Below, one piece after another: positions 10,860 through 24,474 of a stretch of DNA of 64,000 nucleotides (position 1 is its first letter; each line of letters opens with the position of its first letter). Location of the stretch: positions 2,790,001 to 2,854,000 of the forward strand of contig OZ199838.1 of assembly GCA_964304625.1 (NCBI GenBank). Reading direction: 5' to 3'. This DNA comes from Kudoa neothunni. Taxonomy: Eukaryota; Cnidaria. Position numbers and translations under genes: made by a program. Below the pieces are notes generated by a model, which saw nothing but the letters and a program-made list of their open reading frames with translations, did no database searches and had not been told where the DNA came from.

Positions 10860-13800
10860 TCAAGATGTCTCTTCAACAGTATTTGTCAAAGAAGATTCTG
10901 ATTTAGCATTGGGGAGGTTTTTGGCAGGGTTCGGAGGAGAATAGCTTAGGAGTCGGTCAGCAAAATCTTTGTATGATAGAACTTCTGCGTAACGTTGTAT
11001 AAAATTCTTGATGTATTTTTCTCTATCTTCACATCTAAAATGAATCGCTCTCACAAATCCGTACACTATACAACATCCGATGAAACAAATACATGTGTTT
11101 GTACAAAGAATTAGATTTTCTAATGATGGAGGACACACACAAGCATGTCTGAATGATGAGATTGGCGAGATTGTCGAATCCAACCATAGCACCGTCATAC
11201 AACGGTCCAGTAATGGTGATGTGAGGTCTTTTAAGCATTTGAATTCGAAACAAGGAATTTTTCATTGGATATATCACTATAATCAAATCACCGAATTCAG
11301 TGTTGATTATACCACGTCGGAAGGGTCTTTCATTTTCCGACCATACAATGTGTATTTCATCATTACCGAGATGACGCATCTAAACAATTAAAATTAGTCT
11401 TTTCAGTTATAATTCAATCGTATCTGTATAAATTCAACGACAACTGATCTAGCCTTCTATTACCTTAGTGATGATGCCATTGTTTTCAGACACTGGTAGT
11501 TTGGTGGAAACATGGTAGATAATTTCGGTGGATACATTCGAATAGTAGATGGCAGATTTGCCTGTGGTGTTATTGCGTTCAAGACCTCCCAAAAAGCCAG
11601 GATGTTTCGACAATTCTATTTCCCAACCAAGTTCTCTCACAAACTGTTCATATCGTTCGCTGCCTTGGGTGTTGCTAAGAATGGAGATTTTATCTTCTTG
11701 GTTCTGTCCCACGTAGAACACAGCGAGCTTGTAGGTTTCACGACTTCAATTCAAAACTATTAGCAACTACAATCAACTAAAAGCACATTACATTGGACGT
11801 TTATCTAATTCCTTCAGTTCACTCCAAAGTCGAGGAGTATTTTTAAGATAGCTGATTTGGTTGGTGGCGTCAGGACTTAAGAAGCCCATATTCATAAGAA
11901 AATCTCTTGCAATTTTGAAAGTGTGTTTTCTATTGGGTTGGTTCTTGAAAAAGTTGCAACTTTCATCACAATGCTGTCCATCGGTTGTGTAGACCAGATC
12001 ATCCAACTTATTGAACATGTCATCAAGAGCGATATTAGGATCGATGGGACATTGAAAAATACCAAACTAAATAACAAACGCACTCAAAATAAATCAACAA
12101 ATTAAAGAAATTTCTGGTTGATAAACAGATATAAAAAAGATGAGTACACTTACATCTTCCATGAGTTTTCTAACCAAAAATTGATTGCTGATATTTTTTT
12201 GGCGTAGGTATTTGTTGATGTCGTCTCTCATGCCTCTGGTTTTATCGGTGTATTTTTGGATGGCCTAAACAAATCATAAAAAATCTAAATAATTCAGAAT
12301 CAAATAACAATTTCCAATGGATCACAAGACTCTTCGTGTTTATGATGTAGATATTCGAATAGAGTGCGACGTTCGGCGGGTAATACTGGAATAAGTAGTA
12401 AATCAAATCATTATCAACAATCTCAACCATTACCTGTCTCGTCTATCACATCTGGCTCTTCATCTTCAACGGCTCTTATTTTCCAGACAAACTTTCCTCG
12501 AATAGACCGCACAATAAATGTGGCATAATGTTTAGAAAGCGAATTCTCATCAGAACAAGTCTCTTCTGCAATCGTCAAAATGGTCTCTTCGTTTATTCCA
12601 AACGAGACGGTAGGGATCGAACTGTAATAACTTTTATCCGTGTCATTAATCATACAGCTAGTAGAGCAAGGTCCAAAAGGCAAGGGGAATTGACTTCGAT
12701 AAATAACCAACATAGACATCACCTATATAATTGATAATTGTTATTTAAACTAAAATACACTACGAAACGTACATATTTGCACGAGCATATAATCATCTGT
12801 TCCTTGAAATGAGTGACAGTATTTTCATCGAGTTGATCGCAGGCGAAAGTGACAGCACTAGTAGATATAGTTTGATTTTTAGTTTCATCGATGCTATCAA
12901 AATTTAGGTAGTTGGATGGTGAGTTCGAGTTTGATATAGCTGGGTCAACAGGCTTAATTTTGAGTGGTTCACCCTGATAGATCTCACTCAACACAACATA
13001 ACCCGCATTGAAATATTGGCTTGATTTCGAACCGTTGATGTACACATAGAGAGTCTTATACATGCATTTAAACTCAAACAAGCATCAACAAATACCTCAT
13101 GGAAATCGCCTATGAAATCATGGAATGATTTTTGATTCTTAAAATCAGCCGGCTGAATATTTGTGATTAAATTTACAAATGATATAATCAGCTCTGAAAT
13201 ATACTAAAAAGAGATTTAAAATAATTGAGATAGATAATTCAACAACGTTGTATTAGACTATTCGTTTGAATTTTATTTTTAGATTAACATTTTATATTTT
13301 CATGGGTAAATTTAGTAATTTGTAAAAATTATATGTCATTGATTCAGATTAAAATTAAATTAACAATTCGTACATCTTAGGATATTAAAATGTTAGGAGT
13401 TATCGCTGATCTAAATGAAATTTTCAAAAAATTTATTCAAACTTAATTTTTGAACAAGAATAGTCTGCCACTCGATGAACAAAAAGTGGATACATTGTAA
13501 TAGGTTGGGTCTAAATTGGTCGAATTGATAAGGAAATAAAAGTTGGCTTTAAGTGCTTTCAACATTTTCTATTAAAAACCATGTAATGATAAAATATCAT
13601 TTTATTACCGTGGCTATAATTGAAAAAATATGGGGATTAATGAATTTTAATTTGTCTATCACCGTGTGAATAGTAAGCAAATTAGATAAAGCTATTCTGC
13701 ACACTAAACTGTTGTTAATTTTGAGATGGAGCAGAAGAATAGCGATTGATCGTTGAATAATTTGGTTGGGGTTGGTTTGCGAGTGGGCATGACTAAGGAC

Positions 13801-16800
13801 AAGTTGTACAAGTGTATTGAGTGCTATCACCCTATTTAAAACAATTGTCACTTTTTGTGAAAGATATAAAAACATACCTATAGTATGAACTGTATTCACA
13901 AAGTGAAACAGTGGTGATAAGTTTTGTCAGCTGTAAACACAACACTCTTAGTGGGAGGAAAGGTTTGGTTGAGTCGAGTTCCAATCCACGTCCACACTCA
14001 ACAAAAATATTTGTGGGAATTTCGACCTCACCAAATTCCTCCACATACTGATACATATTACAAAGTAGTAGAATCATTTGAGGGCACGACACCTAAATGC
14101 AATATAGCAATATACACTATGATGTATTAGGTTAGTTTTATAGGGCTGAGATAAATGAAGTAGTGTGTACTTGTTTGTAATTGTTGGCAAACGAATAATA
14201 CTCGTAGAGAGCTTTATAAAAGTACGGAATCAATATGGTGATACCGTCTATCTCATAGAAGAACAGGGTGGATGAAAACTTCAGCAGTTCATCAATAATA
14301 CTCTTGAAAATATAAATACATTTAGAAAAAACGATAAAAACGCAGAAATAGAATACTTGATCACCATTTTTAAAAATATAAATAATAACATCAAAAAAAC
14401 ACAGAATGTAATCGTCGGAAAGCGGAATATAAGGGTAATCTTTGCAGGTGGAATGCAGCAGAAATTGTAACGCCATAATGTATGAATCTTTGTAGTTGGA
14501 ATTGTAATTTTTGAGATACTAAGAAAATAATTAATTGTTTTGATTTATTCTTGTAGGTATTATACTTTAAAAATAGTTGTCGAAAAATAAAAAATAGGAG
14601 GAATTAACTGGGGCATTTTAGGGGTGAATTTATTATCATCTGATATAGCTTGATTACAGTGTACCTATTTAAACATATGACCAACTAAAATTTAATCTAG
14701 TTAGTACTGCATGCAATTTGTTCCAAATATTAAAGTAGGTTGAAATAACAATTTTTCGATAGTTTTCATTGTCAATCTCATCCAAAGGACCAACAATGAA
14801 CATAAAATTACACCATAATTGAGGCACCAGATTAATTTTCCAATTGGAATTGATATTTTCTTCGTAACTATTATCCACCAAATCAAAATTGGAATGGTAC
14901 GCTTCTTTGTTGGCCGAATGGTCCGCAATGTTATTAGTAATGCCGGGAATATCGATAGATGTGGTGGAAGGAGATTTACTGCCAGGCCATTTGTAGAGAC
15001 CTTGGTTCAAAAAGTCGCAAAATCCACCTTCTTCGTTCACTTTTTGAAGACTAACAGTGGTAGTATCACAAGTTAAGGTAGAGGTTGTATCTTGATAGCT
15101 GGTTTTGGTATCGGTAGTATCACTGCTTGAATTGGGTTTATCGAATTCGTTTGAAACTAAACATCAAAATATAATTCAACTCATAACAAGTTAACATTTC
15201 AATAAACGCTTCCTTAATCCAATGGGGCTTTATTCTTTGTGTAAAATGAGGTAGACTTTACGAAGAATTTGAAAATAATTATTGATAATTTCAAGTAGAT
15301 TAAATTGTCATTTCACTTTATAAATTAAACATTTTGATATACTTTTTATTTAGATTATCAATCGTTGACTAAATTATATCTTAAATTATTGAATAAAAAT
15401 TTCATTTTGAATTTATTTCTTAAACATGTTCTCATATATTAACTAATTTATGTTGCTGCGATTATTTCAGAGTTTATTTATTTAAATTGGAAATGAATAT
15501 TAAAAAATATTCTTCGCAATTTTTAATTACTTATCAATAAATCAAAAGGTAATCGAGCGAATACTTCTAAGAAATATTTTTGTTTAAGCTAAATACATTA
15601 ACTTAAAAATAACTAGATTTATAATAAAAATTTTTCTACATATTCATTGCAAGTCCTCACACCCATAGTTAAGAAACGTGGACTTATGAGGATTCGTGAT
15701 GAATTAGAGGTTTTACTGTTATGTAATGAGCTTGTGTCGCCAGTGGAAAATCCAATATTTGGCAGACTGGAGTCAGTTAGGTTCCTGCTTGCAGTAGAGA
15801 CTAAATATGAGATTGATTTAAGGACATTTAAAAACCACTGCCACTTACAATTATCTTTTGCTTTTAATGTCGTGTTTGAATAGTTGATGTTTTCTGTTGT
15901 TTTCTCAGCAGTCTCATTGTACGGCGATAATGACGCATCAGATTTATCCACTATATCTTTGATTTTGCTGAACTGAGTCATAAAAGCTCTACTCAATGTT
16001 GCGCTTGGCGAGCAATTCCTCTTCGCTTTCGAGCGTGATTTCAATTCATTGTTATCGAGGTTTTTTCTTCCTGCTCGTCGATCTTTTACTCTCATCAACG
16101 GCAGGTCGTAAAAATCAATCCCATACAGTGTGATACACAAAATCCAAGTTAATTTTTCACAAGATTCCTATATTCATATACATATATAGACCATCGAACA
16201 CGATCTCAATTTAATTATAGGTCAAAATGCTAAAAATTACACCCCATACACTCAGCGCATAGTTCTTAAATTTGCACTCTTTAAAAAAGTTGTACAATCT
16301 TGTCCAACGGTCGCAAGATATCGCTTCAATACAACTAGCTCTTATCCAAGTGATCAAATAGGTCTAGAAAAATTAATAAAAATGAAATGTAACCAGTATA
16401 TGAATAATCGAACCAATAAGGAGGCATTACATTCATCATATACACATAAAGAGACGAATATTCCTCTGATGAGTTGACGTGTAGAGAACCAGGGAACACT
16501 TCGCTTGCCATATAATTCAATATATCCAGCAAATAATTCCTAACCAACACATCAAAAAAACGCCACTTCTGATAACCTACCAGTTGTACGCGGTTAGAAT
16601 GTTCTCGTTGGTGGACACGAAAAATCGTATTATACGAAGTACAACTTTCCCATATTCTAACTGTTTATTAAATTAATGACATAATCAAAAATTTTATGAA
16701 AATTTCAGCTAACTAAAAATCAACCCCCTAAAAATAGCAAACATTTGATACTTTAAACTATTTGTAATATACGAGAGTAATTTACATGGAATAATTAATT

Positions 16801-19800
16801 ATCACATATATAATTTAATTCCGTATCTATAATATATCGATTGAATTGTTGTAAAATATCTTCACCATTCATATAGGATCAAATTTATGTGCGAGAAGTT
16901 ATTAGAATTCAATAGTGAAAGGATTTTTTATCACAGTAAATAATTAGTTTTCTAAAAATACTACATTATTTATAAAATAGTACATGATAAGTAGTTTGAG
17001 TTTAATTTTATAATATATTATGAATTTTAAGGAACTCAAAATTAAAATATGGTGAAAACGAGCCCCAATAAAAAATCATGTGGTCAGGAAGATTTACGGT
17101 ATCTTTCTATTGAGATTGTTTATTGATGGAAGCTTTTTATTCTTAATAGTCCACAAAGCAAAATCAAAAACAAATATATGATTTGTAAACAAAATTATAT
17201 AATACAATAGCATCATACAAAAAATTAAAATAATCTCCACTTTAAACAATTTCAATCATGCATAAGTCCCCTAAATTAAATTAAAAATCTGTTCGAGGTT
17301 TTAATACCCACTAAACTCAATATTATAATATCTAGGTTTTTGACTGGAAATTTTAATAAGAGTCCATAGCATAATTATCAATATGCTAAATTTACCAATT
17401 TGTAGATCTAATGGTATATAATTAATTATTCAAAGCGATTGATATATTTTATTTATCTATGTACAAACAATTAAACCGTATTATTATTTTTTTATGTTTT
17501 AACGGTTATTAATTCTACACCCTAAACCTAAGCTTTCTTCTTAAATAATACTAAAATTACATAAAAATTTGAAATTTTTCGTTATAGAAAACTTTATTGG
17601 GCTAAAAACATCAGCTAAGCTATATGCTATATTAAGACTCTTTTTTTGTTGGTATAATGCGAGTAAAACTTTGTTGGAAATATTTTAAACATCTCTATTC
17701 AGCGACGTAAGTAGGATCGATCGATTAATCTTTTATTGTGGAAATTGTAACCTTATTTTAGTTTCCTTAAGTAAACAAAGAGATAAATTAATTAGTGTTG
17801 TATTTAAATTAATTAATGCTGTTTGAACATTTATAGAATTTTAGTTTTGTTTTTTTAAGAGACATTAACACTGGTTGGTTTAGGGAATATGTTAAAGCGT
17901 TCTATATTAGCAGAATTGTCAACTATTGAGGGGGGATAACGTATAGAAATTTTAAAATGTATTTTTATCCACTCTTCTGTTATTGAATTTAGTATTGCTT
18001 TAAAAATTGATATTAATTTAATCAATATAAATTAATTTACTCTTTAAGTTTTAATTAAAAAAATATTATTTACCTATTTTGTATTTCATTATTGAGATAC
18101 TACCCTTACTAAAAAATGCGTAAACAAAATCACTTTTGTAAAATGTTTTCATAGTGTATCACGGAATGGATTAGAAAGTATTAGCGAAAATGCAGCTCAA
18201 AATAGATCAGAACGCGTTAATAGGAAGGGTTGATTTAAATGTTTAATTAATTAACCAGCTCAAAAGCCTAAAAGCATACTTCCAGATTTTTATGACTGGA
18301 TACATCATTATGTTCAAGCAAACAAACCGACACAGTCAGCAGTAGACATTGGAAACGATCGTAAGGCACAAGATCCTTGATTTTATTGGAAGCACCATTG
18401 TCTGTGAAAGCATCTGGGATGCATCCTCCCTTAAATAAATAGAAGAAATTATTGTAAAAATATATTTTTTGATTATATTGAAAACAAGAACACACTTACC
18501 GACAACCAAACATTGAACACCACTAGCGAAATATATACGAGAAATTCTTCATTCTTGTAGAATTTGAAGGTATAACGCAGAGACTCGATCAGAAAATTCA
18601 GCAACATAACGTCACTCAGCACACAGTATGAAATCAGAGAGATTATGTCTGAGGAGAGATTTTGTTTCTTGAATGTGTTGAGCGAGTTATCAATATAATG
18701 GAGTATTCGATTGAGGAAATCGCATTTGTATTGGATGGCTCCAGAATGTTGGTCCCCATCCATACTTTCCACATTGTCAGTGGTTGAAAAAAATGGATCG
18801 GTAACAGTTATATTTTTGTTCAATTTGAGGTCGGCGTACAAATTCCACACAACCCATTTGCATACCACAACACAACAACATCGCCTTGTGCCTTCATCAT
18901 GACAGATGAGATAATCATCAACCGATTCAGGCTCATACGAGAAATCGACGTTGTGTTTTGATCCTATTCCAAGAAGTTCCATAAAATCATTCTCTTTTCT
19001 TTGAATGTAACCGACCGATTTAAAAAGTGCGTTGAAAATAGGAGAAGCAATATAGTTAACAAAATGTAGCAACATTGTGGTGGCAATTTTGCGTTTCATC
19101 TGAACACTTTTATCCTCAAACTGTACCACATGTACAGATTGGGAAAGGTGACGCAGAAAATAGTTCAAACACTTGATCGTATCTTGAGGGGATGGAGCGG
19201 TTAATACAATTTGTAATGGGGTGGTTGAAGTGACATTCTTTCCCGGAGAAGGCAGTGTAGCACGGCTCAACGGCGATGGTAATGCATCTGAAGGGTAGAC
19301 CAAGAGAACTGAATATCCAAGTGGGGTATCTAAATGAAGTTTTTAATGTATGCTGCGATCTCTAGAAAATGTTTTCAAAAACTTTGTGAATATTCCTTGG
19401 ATGATGATGAATTATTCGAATGGGTTGGTTTAGATTTGTAGGATTCCTTTAGTGAGAGTTTCACATCAACTAAATTCCAATATACACATTTAATTGATTG
19501 GTGCCAAATGAGTACCATATGTTGGACTTTTGTATCTCATAATCCCAGGAATAGCTAGATACATCAATTCTAATGCGTCCGGCTCTGCTTTATCATTCAG
19601 GCACGTCAACCAATTCACATAAATTTCAATGGATTTTATCCGTATCTAAAATTATATGCAAGGTTGGTATAGAAGCTGTTGTAGACATTTATTTTAATAG
19701 AAAAATTGCAAAATACATCCGATGAATTTCCAATACTCAACAATTGAGTGAATATTCGGACTAAACACACATCTCAGTATCATGCGACAAATCAACAGAT

Positions 19801-20334
19801 AACTACTTAAACAACGATATTGCCATCGTTCGTGCAATAAATGCGGTAACAGAATAATAATTTTCTAAACAATCCACTAAAAACCTCTTCAAAATTAGCG
19901 CAGATTACACTCAAGATTGACAAGAGATGATCCAACTCATCTCCATAATTCTTCATGCTTGCTATCGAAGTGATATCCAGTTAAAATACGAGAACCAATA
20001 AAAATACATTTTTTCATAGACAATTGAATGAGCATGTATTGTTCGTAGAAAATGTGATAGATCTCATTGAAATAGGTGGTAAAAAATGTTATCAACTCAT
20101 CATTCTTGGCTTGCGCTATTAGTTATATGTATAGAAACAGTTAATACAATAAAAAATATAAATATGTGAATTGGTAAGGAAATTAATGTCAAAAATTGAA
20201 CGAGCAAACAAATTACAAGTAATCGTGCGTAGATGCTTGTAACGATCATTCAAATCTCTCTTCAAATCCAAAAATTTGTTAATATATGAACTCAATTTTT
20301 TCGATCCATCACTAGTGCTTCTTCTAGTGTACAT
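10860..20334 (-). CDS. RALGAPA1: Ral GTPase-activating protein catalytic subunit alpha
   Basis: Catalytic subunit of the RalGAP complex, which turns off RalA/RalB; in animals it works with RalGAP-beta. The start at 20334 (MYTRRSTSDGSKKL, then LDLKRDLNDRYKHLRTI) matches the family N-terminus. The C-terminal Rap/Ran-GAP domain is clear at about 11720-10990: QEDKISILSNTQGSERYEQF, GWEIELSKHPGFLGGLERN, then RHLGNDEIHIVWSE with the Asn-thumb residue, RRGIINTEFGD, YPMKNSLFRIQ and PLYDGAMVG. The tail FIQRYAEVLSYKDFADRL precedes the stop at 10860. Between lie many exons of the long helical region, for example 19303-18490, 18430-18282, about 16660-16580, 16140-15640 and 15160-14670. Exon edges in the divergent middle are not all resolved. 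Introns are short except 16660-18281. The symbol could equally be RALGAPA2; one ancestral alpha gene is likely. Confidence 0.9.
16661..18281 (-). other. Outsize intron within RalGAP-alpha
   Basis: About 1.6 kb of AT-rich sequence with no open frame separates the exon ending HNDVSSHKNLE (donor near 18281) from the exon starting LEYGKVVLRIIRFF (acceptor near 16660). Other introns here are mostly 40-100 nt. An old insertion is possible, but no termini are recognised. Confidence 0.55.
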
Positions 20335-21714
20335 TTGGTAGCTTTTGCTAGGGCTTCAACGGATCTTAACGAACACTAATAAGAGGATCAGCCGATTAAA
20401 CTTTTCATTCGTTATCACACGCTCACTTCAATTAATCTGTCTATTTTATTTAGACAGCTGTGTATAATTTTAATGTGACCCCTTAACTACATAGATTAAT
20501 GCTATTAATATTTAAGTTTTTGGTTATTAAAATGAATGGTCAAATATTTAGTTTGTTGTTTATAAACCATACTTTTGTGGTTAAATTAAAGTCGATAACA
20601 ATTTTTATAGAAAAAAATATGTATGAGGGAATTTAGATTTTGCATTAAGAATAATGTGATTTGTTACAGAAACAATCGACTCATCCTTTCTCTGTCCCTT
20701 GCGTACCACATTAGAATGGTATAGTCTCAAATCGAATTTAATAAGAAAAATAGATAATAAATTTTATGTGACCATTGAAAAATTGTTACAAAAAATGCCC
20801 AAACAAGTCACATCGAGATTTCGCGCTGTTTTTACGTGAGCGTGTTCATATTTCATTTTTTTAGTGACTGCGTCTATTGGCCGTTACAAAAATAATAATT
20901 TAGGTCATTTTATTTTTTGGATATCTATTATTCAAGATGTGTATTTTTATATTTAAATTAACCTCTAATATTTCGATTAAGATTTATATTGATTAACTAT
21001 GGGTTTTAAGCAGTGTCTATTTTGCCACATGCGCGTTTTCTCCTAAAATAATGATTTAATCGATATCGTTTTCGTCCAAAAAATATCTTTTATAAATTTA
21101 GAATATAAATCTAGTTTCATTTATTTTTTAGTTAACAGTTATACAAGAATTAAAAAAATAAATGCAAATCATACATCCAATTTTGTTATAATCAAAATTA
21201 TTTTTTTTATTCACCGTAAGGTTTGAACAATTTTCAATATAAACATGAAAAAAACTTTCTTAATGAATTATTATATCTTTAGGAAGTTTTGTGTAACAAA
21301 TAAATTATTTTCTGTACTCAAGAGAAATAGGAGTAAGAATTATGGATCAGGACAAATTCAATGTATACATATGTATTGATTGATATGCACACATTTCATA
21401 AAATTAAGTAATATACACAGTAAAGTATAACTAGGAGTTTTTATCATATTTATTAGTTGGATTTTGCTTTCATTATGCTATTAATATTTTAATGGTAAAG
21501 TTCTGACGTTCTTGAATCGTAAATCGTTGTTTCTAGATCTATGATCGTAGATAACATTTGATCATTTTTTTTCTGAAAAATTTATATATTTTGTTCGAAT
21601 AAATTAGAGCATCATTCATAAAAATGATAAATTTTTTAAGTGTTTTGTAGTTATTTGTAATTTTCATTCCATTATGAGACTTCATAATGGATTCTTTATT
21701 CCCCCAAATTTTAT
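20335..21714. other. AT-rich intergenic region upstream of RalGAP-alpha
   Basis: No gene or repeat is recognised. It presumably includes the RalGAP-alpha promoter. Confidence 0.4.
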
Positions 21715-21718
21715 TCAA

Positions 21719-22906
21719 CCCTCTTACTCTTACTCTAATGTACTAAAAATCGACTGCACTCCGATGAATTTTGGGCTAAAAAATTACCCCACTTTTTTAT
21801 TCCTCCGTTTAAACCATTAAAAATATTTGATTTTAGAAAATAAAAATAGGCAAAATCACACGGCTAGATTTAGTTGTAAAACAACTAACATATCTAGTAG
21901 TAATCTTCATAATCGTACGAAAACTGTATTTGTTAGAATCCGTCATGGCAGTTTTAGATTAACGCCTATTGTTTGAGTAGATTCCACATTTATATCATGT
22001 AATAAATATTTTAATTATTATTTACGAAACAAAATAGAACATTTAATGAGAATAAGATTCTCTTAGAATGAATTTTGCGACAGTTTCGCACATCTGAAAC
22101 AAGCAGAAGTGCGTTTCTTATCAATTTTCCGTAAAAACATTTAAACCTTGAAAAAATTGTTAACTTATTTGGTGTTCCGAGTTATAGCAGAATAGATAAG
22201 ATTGAGCTCTTAGGATTTGGGGCTTCAGGAATGTTTCTTTCCATTAATGGTTAATGGAAAGATACAGTAAATTTGCCATATTTTCAAATACTTTCTCATA
22301 ATCATATTATCTCACAAGTTTCTTTTCTATATTGGAAACGCATTTATAAAAAATAAATCCAATAAATGGAAAAACATCATTATCATTATAAGTCGGGTCG
22401 TCATTACTGACTGTGGATTGACCCGAATACTCATAGTTTTCAATCTCGTCATAGTCTTACGATATATCAGTCGTAAAGTATTATTCATAATCATCTTTAA
22501 AGAATTTTATTCATTATTTTAATTATTATCGGTGAAATCCATCTCAATTATCGCAATGATAAAATAAAAAAGAAGTCACGCGATCATTAGTATAGGTAAT
22601 AATCATATAACTTCAAATTCATCCAGCAGATAAGCCTAAAATTTGTTCCATGCAATAATTATTATTTTATCAGTCAATTGGTGGGAAGAAAATCTGGGGT
22701 AATTTTTTACCCCAAAAATTCATTGGAGTGTAAACTTTTTATAATTTTTCTGATTTTATATTTTTATTCATAATATTTTAAAATCATGTATTGCTTACCT
22801 CTTTGGAAGATTAGCAAAAACTCGTATCCTATGAAAAGCACACAGGTCACGTATACAACCAAAACTTCTCGTTGAGGTAAAAATTTACCACAAATTCGTT
22901 AGAGGG
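21719..22906. mobile_element. Degenerate piggyBac-family element (1.19 kb)
   Basis: The left end CCCTCTTAC follows TCAA (a mutated TTAA) and the right end GTTAGAGGG precedes TTAA at 22907-22910. Just inside each end is an inverted copy of a hairpin (GGGGTAATTTTTTACCCC at 22694, a variant near 21770), the same layout as the full-length piggyBac at 52900. The minus strand at about 22370-22460 encodes an acidic stretch (YDEIENYEYSGQ, then SNDDPTYNDND) like the Asp/Glu-rich start of piggyBac transposases; the rest of the transposase is gone. A perfect 11-bp hairpin lies at 22237-22261. Best read as an old internally deleted copy. Confidence 0.7.
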
Positions 22907-22910
22907 TTAA

Positions 22911-23336
22911 AGAGAGCAGAGATTTTAAGTTAACTATATTTTTTCGAAATATGCCATTATATCGACCTTATCTTTCAAAAAACGAAACTGCTTAGTTCTC
23001 TTCAAGTATAGAGTTACCTGTTATAGTTTGGGATTAAGGCCGCGCAAAAGAAAGAGATCTGGAATAAAATAGACTAAAGGTAGTGATGGTATTCCTCCCA
23101 GTTTAGTCGTGTCTATGTATATCTGTGTAGCGTGGGCCCCGCCTCGGTCTCCACCGGGTCGCCCACCCGGGAACGACTTCCCTCTTTATTGTGAGGGATC
23201 ATGATTCTCGGATTATGACATTACCCATCATTCATCATCTGGGCAACTTTATTCTTATGCTTAGTGCCCACGAGTCGTAAATTTATGAAATTCTTATTTA
23301 AAGTGAATTAAAACAAAAACTAAGGTTTTAATAATT
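22911..23336. other. Intergenic stretch with a GC-rich patch
   Basis: The patch at about 23118-23275 is far more GC-rich than its surroundings (GTGGGCCCCGCCTCGGTCTC, then CCGGGTCGCCCACCCGGG) and is bounded by the inverted heptamers CGTGGGC and GCCCACG. It is not a tRNA. It may be a short interspersed repeat or the 3' tail of a retroposon; no class is assigned. Confidence 0.4.
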
Positions 23337-23337
23337 T

Positions 23338-24470
23338 ACTAGCGGGAATTGCCCAGCGTTGCTTGGGGAAGATTTCGCATAGATACGCTTCTTAATAACA
23401 TTCACAAAATATATTAAAGTCGTGAATTAACCCATATAAGAAAAATAATTAAAAAATCTTAAGTATCATACATTAACGATTTGGATTGAAGAAATTTAAA
23501 TTATGATCATTTCTGCGAAGGAACGTATCAATCCCGACGTTTATTTAAAAATTTGGGGGTCCGGCACCAAAACTAAATAATTTAACGTCGGTGTCATATT
23601 TAACTTACATCCCTGAATTATTTAAATTCCCTTAAATTGCTATTTAAAACGTTATTTTATGATCCTGGGATTTTTCAACGGCGAATTCTGACCCAGCTCG
23701 GAAACTGTGTACACCATTAACTTTTTAAGAGATAAAAAAATAGAAAAAGTTTGGAAATTAGTTGATATTGCTAAAATTAGCATCGCTTAGCCCGGCATAC
23801 ACATTAATGTACTTTTCCCAAGCAAACAGCTAAAAATCGATTAGATATCAACATAAATAATTCCAATAATAAGATGAAGTAAGAGTACAATCATCAGTAT
23901 TGAATTTAATCATAGAAAGTTAAACTTAGCGGATGACTTCAATAAAATCTACGAACGCAGTATATCAATTATAATATTTCAACCGATTTAATTTCAACGG
24001 ACTCCACCAATTCGTTATTCATGAAACACATATAGACCTTTCCTCATATTTTAAACCATTAATAGAACTTTAAAATGTGTTTATCAGGTTAAATACGTTA
24101 AAATTCCGCAAATATGGAGTGTATTTGCACAAGCACCCTAATAGAACCGTCAACCTCATGCATAACGATAGATGATATCGCTTAATTTGAATTTAATGAA
24201 ATAGATTAGGAGGAAAGTTAACCTCAATGTCCTTCACCATGACATAGACGGGTGTTAATCCTATTATTGAACTCAAGTAATTCGATAAACAAACTTTGAA
24301 TCGACAAAATCACCATTTTATAGACACTTTTGGGAACATTTGGTAATGTGAAAACGATTTAAAGATTGTATGAAACATTGTGATTTTTAAAAAATTTTGA
24401 CCCACATGCATACTTGCTGGTACACACACATGGACACTTCAGCTTTATATATATAGTAGATAGTAGATTT
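23338..24470 (+). repeat. Unclassified ACTAGC repeat, about 1.1 kb
   Basis: Begins ACTAGCGGGAATTGCCCAGC with the palindromic core CCCAGCGTTGCTTGGG and ends near CACTTCAGCTTTATATATAT. Fragments of the same start occur at 3658 (same strand) and 58650-58716 (opposite strand, next to a TA microsatellite). No open frame is present. A short insertion-site TA tract at the ends and the palindromic start recall dispersed animal repeats, but whether this is a retroposon tail or a DNA element is undecided. Confidence 0.45.
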
Positions 24471-24474
24471 ACCA

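Noticed and set aside
18473-19303. Independent gene of 276 codons
   Set aside because: It continues the RalGAP-alpha exon series on the same strand, with splice sites at both ends, and has no start of its own.
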